NCBI GenBank assembly: GCA_903821255.1
Contig: CAIJKT010001177.1
Location: 1-7,873, forward strand
Length of the DNA: 7,873 nt
Direction: 5' to 3'
Origin: an uncultured Lentisphaeria bacterium
GTDB taxonomy: Bacteria; Verrucomicrobiota; Lentisphaeria; Victivallales; Victivallaceae
Shown here: positions 5,881-7,873 of the stretch, piece after piece
Numbering within the stretch: the stretch's first letter is position 1
How the letters are laid out: every line of letters starts with the position of its first letter
The notes under the pieces: generated by a model
Told to the model about the DNA's origin: nothing
Databases searched by the model: none
The model's input: only the letters and a program-made list of their open reading frames with translations
Made by a program: the position numbers and the translations under genes

Positions 5881-6288
5881 TCACTGAGCCTTGCTTTCCT
5901 GCGGTTTATTGCCGCCTTTGCGATCGCCGCGTTTGGGCATCAGATCTTTTACTTTGTCCTGGGCAGTCTTAATCTGAGCATCTATGGCGCTGGTATCGGC
6001 CTTGGCATCTTTTTCCAGCATCGCCTTTTTATCGGATTCCAGCTTCAGCAGATCCTTAAGGGCTGGAACTATTTGTTCCAACTTAGCGACAACTTCCTTG
6101 TTGGGATTTTCTTTGGCCTTTTCAGTTTCGAGCCTCTTTTCGAGTCTTTCCAGTCTGGATTTCGGATCCATCGGCTCTCTGTTACCTTTTTTTGCTTCAG
6201 GCGCAGGCTGAGCTTCGTCAGCAGCAAACACCAGACCGGTAACCGACATCACCAAAAACGCGAGTGCTAACTTCAACAAGCTTTTCAT
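5881..6288 (-). CDS. Small secreted, charged coiled-coil protein
   Basis: From the ATG at 6288 the protein has 135 residues. It opens with a clear Sec signal peptide (MKSLLKLALAFLVMSVTGLVFA, cleavage likely before ADEAQ). The mature part is hydrophilic: a Pro/Ala/Lys stretch, then about 75 residues rich in Leu, Glu and Lys with heptad-like spacing (SRLERLEKRLETEKA; VVAKLEQIVPALKDLLKLES), which should form a helical coiled coil. The tail is basic and Gly-rich (PKRGDRKGGNKP). There are no cysteines and no known catalytic motif. I reject the longer frame from 6330: the signal peptide starts at 6288, with a modest AAGAAGGG 9 bases upstream. About 75 bases upstream (6331-6403) are very AT-rich; one loose promoter candidate is TTGAAT (6386-6381), 15 bases, TACAAT (6365-6360). 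Family and function are not recognised; a periplasmic structural or chaperone-like role is conceivable but unsupported. Confidence 0.75.
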   Translation of the reverse strand: MKSLLKLALAFLVMSVTGLVFAADEAQPAPEAKKGNREPMDPKSRLERLEKRLETEKAKENPNKEVVAKLEQIVPALKDLLKLESDKKAMLEKDAKADTSAIDAQIKTAQDKVKDLMPKRGDRKGGNKPQESKAQ

Positions 6289-6403
6289 AATAAAATACCC
6301 TTCTTTTTTTGCCAGAATTATTTCTGACAATAAAATATAAACGTTAAATTATTAAATTTATTGTACAGAAATTAATAATTATTCAAATAAAAGCGTTTTT
6401 TAA

Positions 6404-6438
6404 CCTTTTTGAAAGCAGTTTTTCCCAATTTCAAAAGG
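6404..6438. repeat. AT-rich inverted repeat (weak terminator candidate)
   Basis: CCTTTTTGAAA (6404-6414) and TTTCAAAAGG (6429-6438) are complementary apart from one extra T, with a 14-base loop. The stem is mostly A-T. On the minus strand it lies about 140 bases after the U32-like gene and before the secreted-protein gene, so it may end transcription of the former; the following TTAAAAAACG is not a proper U-tract. Confidence 0.35.
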
Positions 6439-6547
6439 ATTGGCATTTTCTGTGCGTCAAATCCATCAGGTTTTCATTGAACGAACGATACGGCTGAAGC
6501 TCAGGCCGACTGGTTTTGATCGCCACTGGTTCCTGTTCCGCCATCAT
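6431..6547 (-). CDS. Possible 38-codon ORF between the U32-like and secreted-protein genes
   Basis: An ATG at 6547 opens a frame of 38 codons (MMAEQEPVAIKTSRPELQ and so on, ending HRKCQSF), with its stop inside the first arm of the inverted repeat. The base composition of this stretch is closer to coding DNA than the AT-rich sequence to its left. There is no Shine-Dalgarno sequence, no signal peptide and no known motif. It may be a small protein, a decayed gene end, or chance. The rest of 6289-6580 shows only AT-rich DNA and the inverted repeat. Confidence 0.15.
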   Translation of the reverse strand: MMAEQEPVAIKTSRPELQPYRSFNENLMDLTHRKCQSF

Positions 6548-6580
6548 CGTTTTACGACATTAAGATTCATTCCGTGCGTA

Positions 6581-7873
6581 TCACATCAGGCCCAGATCGA
6601 AGTTGAACGTTGCGGTGTCGTCTTCGTTCCAGTAGGCGTTCGAGAGGTCGTAGAAGTCTACGGTGCCGTTAACGCGGGGGATGGACATTACGGCTTTGGA
6701 ATAAACATACGTCAGGTCGGCTTTCGGGTCATGACGAACAGAAAAGCTGTTGTGCTTGATGTCGTGAATATGGCCGTCCGCCGGAATTTTCGCTCTGGTC
6801 GCCAGCAGAACCGGGCGGCCGTAACGGTAGATTTCCACCGGCAGCACGGACTTGGCCACCAGATTCTCGATTTCGCTTCTTTCCAGTTCGATCCAGGCCT
6901 GGACGCGGCTGACGCCGAATCGTTCCAGTTCTTTAACGGCCATGGAATTGCATACCGGCAGCGAAAACGAAGCAATCAGTTTGACATCAGGATAATCTTT
7001 GAGCATTTTCAATCCGTAAAGCGAGGAGACACGGAAGCGGCGGATGCCGATGCGGTAGGCTTCGGCAATACGGGTTGCCAGGCCTTTGAGGCGGTCCTCG
7101 GCACAGAAACAGGGCAGCACGGCTTCGTCAGTTTTCTTGCTGGCGTCAAACACGGAACAGGCGACATGTCCGGTGCGTTTGGCCGGGGTGCAGCCGTCGG
7201 GACGGACGAGCACTGATTCGGCTTCATGCTGGACGGAGGCCTTGTACATGGCCAGATAGTCGCGGCGGAAACGTTCCATTGCCGCCGCGATATCGCCGAA
7301 AGTTTCGTCAGGGGAGACATTCGCTTCCACCCACTGCCAGAATTCACGGCGGATTTCTTTAAGCACACTGGCCGGCGCGAAAAAATTGCCGTCCACTTCG
7401 GCGGAGATATTGCCGGGGGAAAATACTTCGGAACGGCTGGCGGCGAATTCTTCAATCAACTGGGCGGCGGTCAGCGCGTGTTTTGACGGCGGGGCCAGTT
7501 GAATGTCTTTTGTCCATGTCCGGTTCAAGCCGTTGCCGACGGTGATTTCAAAACCGGCGGCGGCGACTTTGATCTTAATGTCCAGTCTGGCGCGGGCCAG
7601 GGGCAGGGCGGCCATGCGCGGCAGCATTTCATCACAGCTCTGGCCGATTTTATAAACCATGCCCTGGTCATGGATTTCCTTGTCGCAGCAGATGAAACAG
7701 ACATCGCCGCGTCCGGCGTACTTCACCGGATGATTGTCGATCATCATTTTCGTAACGGTGAGGGCAGGGCCTTCATCGCCGGATTGCGGCTGGATGCGGA
7801 TGCGGTCGCCGATATGCACCCGGCGCATGACTTCCATCTTGAATCCGTACTGACCGACTTCGGAGACATTGCC
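6581..7873 (-). CDS. U32-family peptidase-like protein, C-terminal part (YdcP/RlhA-like)
   Basis: The frame is open to the right edge: 12 more codons (GNVSEVGQYGFK) precede the ATG at 7837, so that ATG is internal and 430 residues of a larger protein are seen. U32 proteins carry an N-terminal TIM-barrel half, which is off the window here; E. coli YdcP/RlhA acts in 23S rRNA C2501 hydroxylation. Visible parts are a beta-barrel segment with RRVHIGDRIRIQP (about 17-29), as in U32 C-terminal domains; the DUF3656-like stretch EVDGNFFAPASVLKEIRRE (about 159-177); and a second-barrel segment with SLPVCNSMAVKELERFGVSR (about 304-323), IELERSEI (328-335) and YRYGRPVLLATRAK (349-362), matching the 'N..A...L.xxGvxRvtlSpEl... 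YGR.PLM' region. The Cys that often follows the YGR strand in this family is absent. The exact substrate is unknown. About 290 bases separate it from the next minus-strand gene. Confidence 0.75.
   Translation of the reverse strand, partial: GNVSEVGQYGFKMEVMRRVHIGDRIRIQPQSGDEGPALTVTKMMIDNHPVKYAGRGDVCFICCDKEIHDQGMVYKIGQSCDEMLPRMAALPLARARLDIKIKVAAAGFEITVGNGLNRTWTKDIQLAPPSKHALTAAQLIEEFAASRSEVFSPGNISAEVDGNFFAPASVLKEIRREFWQWVEANVSPDETFGDIAAAMERFRRDYLAMYKASVQHEAESVLVRPDGCTPAKRTGHVACSVFDASKKTDEAVLPCFCAEDRLKGLATRIAEAYRIGIRRFRVSSLYGLKMLKDYPDVKLIASFSLPVCNSMAVKELERFGVSRVQAWIELERSEIENLVAKSVLPVEIYRYGRPVLLATRAKIPADGHIHDIKHNSFSVRHDPKADLTYVYSKAVMSIPRVNGTVDFYDLSNAYWNEDDTATFNFDLGLM

Noticed and set aside
6313..6326. 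CAGAA-N4-TTCTG palindrome upstream of the secreted-protein gene as an operator
   Set aside because: The arms are only 5 bases in a very AT-rich region and are not tied to a clear promoter; chance is likely.
6440..7216. 258-codon open frame on the plus strand
   Set aside because: It is antisense to the U32-like gene, has no known motif and no ribosome binding site.
1..7873. CRISPR arrays, insertion sequences, tRNA or rRNA genes
   Set aside because: I found no regularly spaced repeats, transposase motifs, terminal inverted repeats or tRNA-like cloverleaf sequences.

Overview
The window looks like a piece of a Gram-negative bacterial chromosome. The pairing of clpS with clpA, Sec signal peptides on two proteins and GGAG-type ribosome binding sites all fit this. 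The look of the sugar-phosphate-isomerase-type protein and of the exported nickel-hook protein suggests the Planctomycetes-Verrucomicrobia-Chlamydiae group, perhaps Lentisphaerota. That placement is an inference from protein style only; no rRNA or other marker is present.

Layout from left to right. Positions 1-600 are an AT-richer accessory edge, all on the minus strand. It holds an antitoxin of the 'putative addiction module component' type, a ParE/RelE-type toxin remnant that shares one base with the antitoxin stop, and the first codons of a membrane or secreted protein that runs off the left end. Positions 611-3273 (minus) hold the clpS-clpA operon, with a clear sigma70-type promoter and a 17-bp palindrome over its predicted start point. 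Positions 3368-3823 (minus) encode a small exported protein whose predicted mature N-terminus is the His-Cys-X-X-Pro-Cys-Gly nickel hook of Ni-superoxide dismutase. Divergent from it, at 4017-5774 (plus), is a two-gene unit: a TIM-barrel sugar isomerase/epimerase-like protein and a class I SAM methyltransferase. A perfect 8-bp stem-loop at 5824-5852 separates this unit from the convergent minus-strand gene at 5881-6288, which encodes a secreted, highly charged, probably coiled-coil protein. From 6581 to the right edge (minus) lies the C-terminal part of a U32-family peptidase-like protein (YdcP/RlhA-like).

How the genes relate. ClpS hands N-degron substrates to the ClpA unfoldase, which works with ClpP (not in the window). 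The two genes are nearly fused: the ClpA ribosome binding site lies inside the last codons of clpS. The Ni-hook protein would act outside the cytoplasm, and signal peptidase cleavage alone could expose its metal-binding N-terminus. I see no large undescribed multi-gene system. The items most worth a second look are the exported, divergent Ni-SOD-like protein, the palindrome on the clpSA promoter, and the antitoxin whose toxin partner has decayed.
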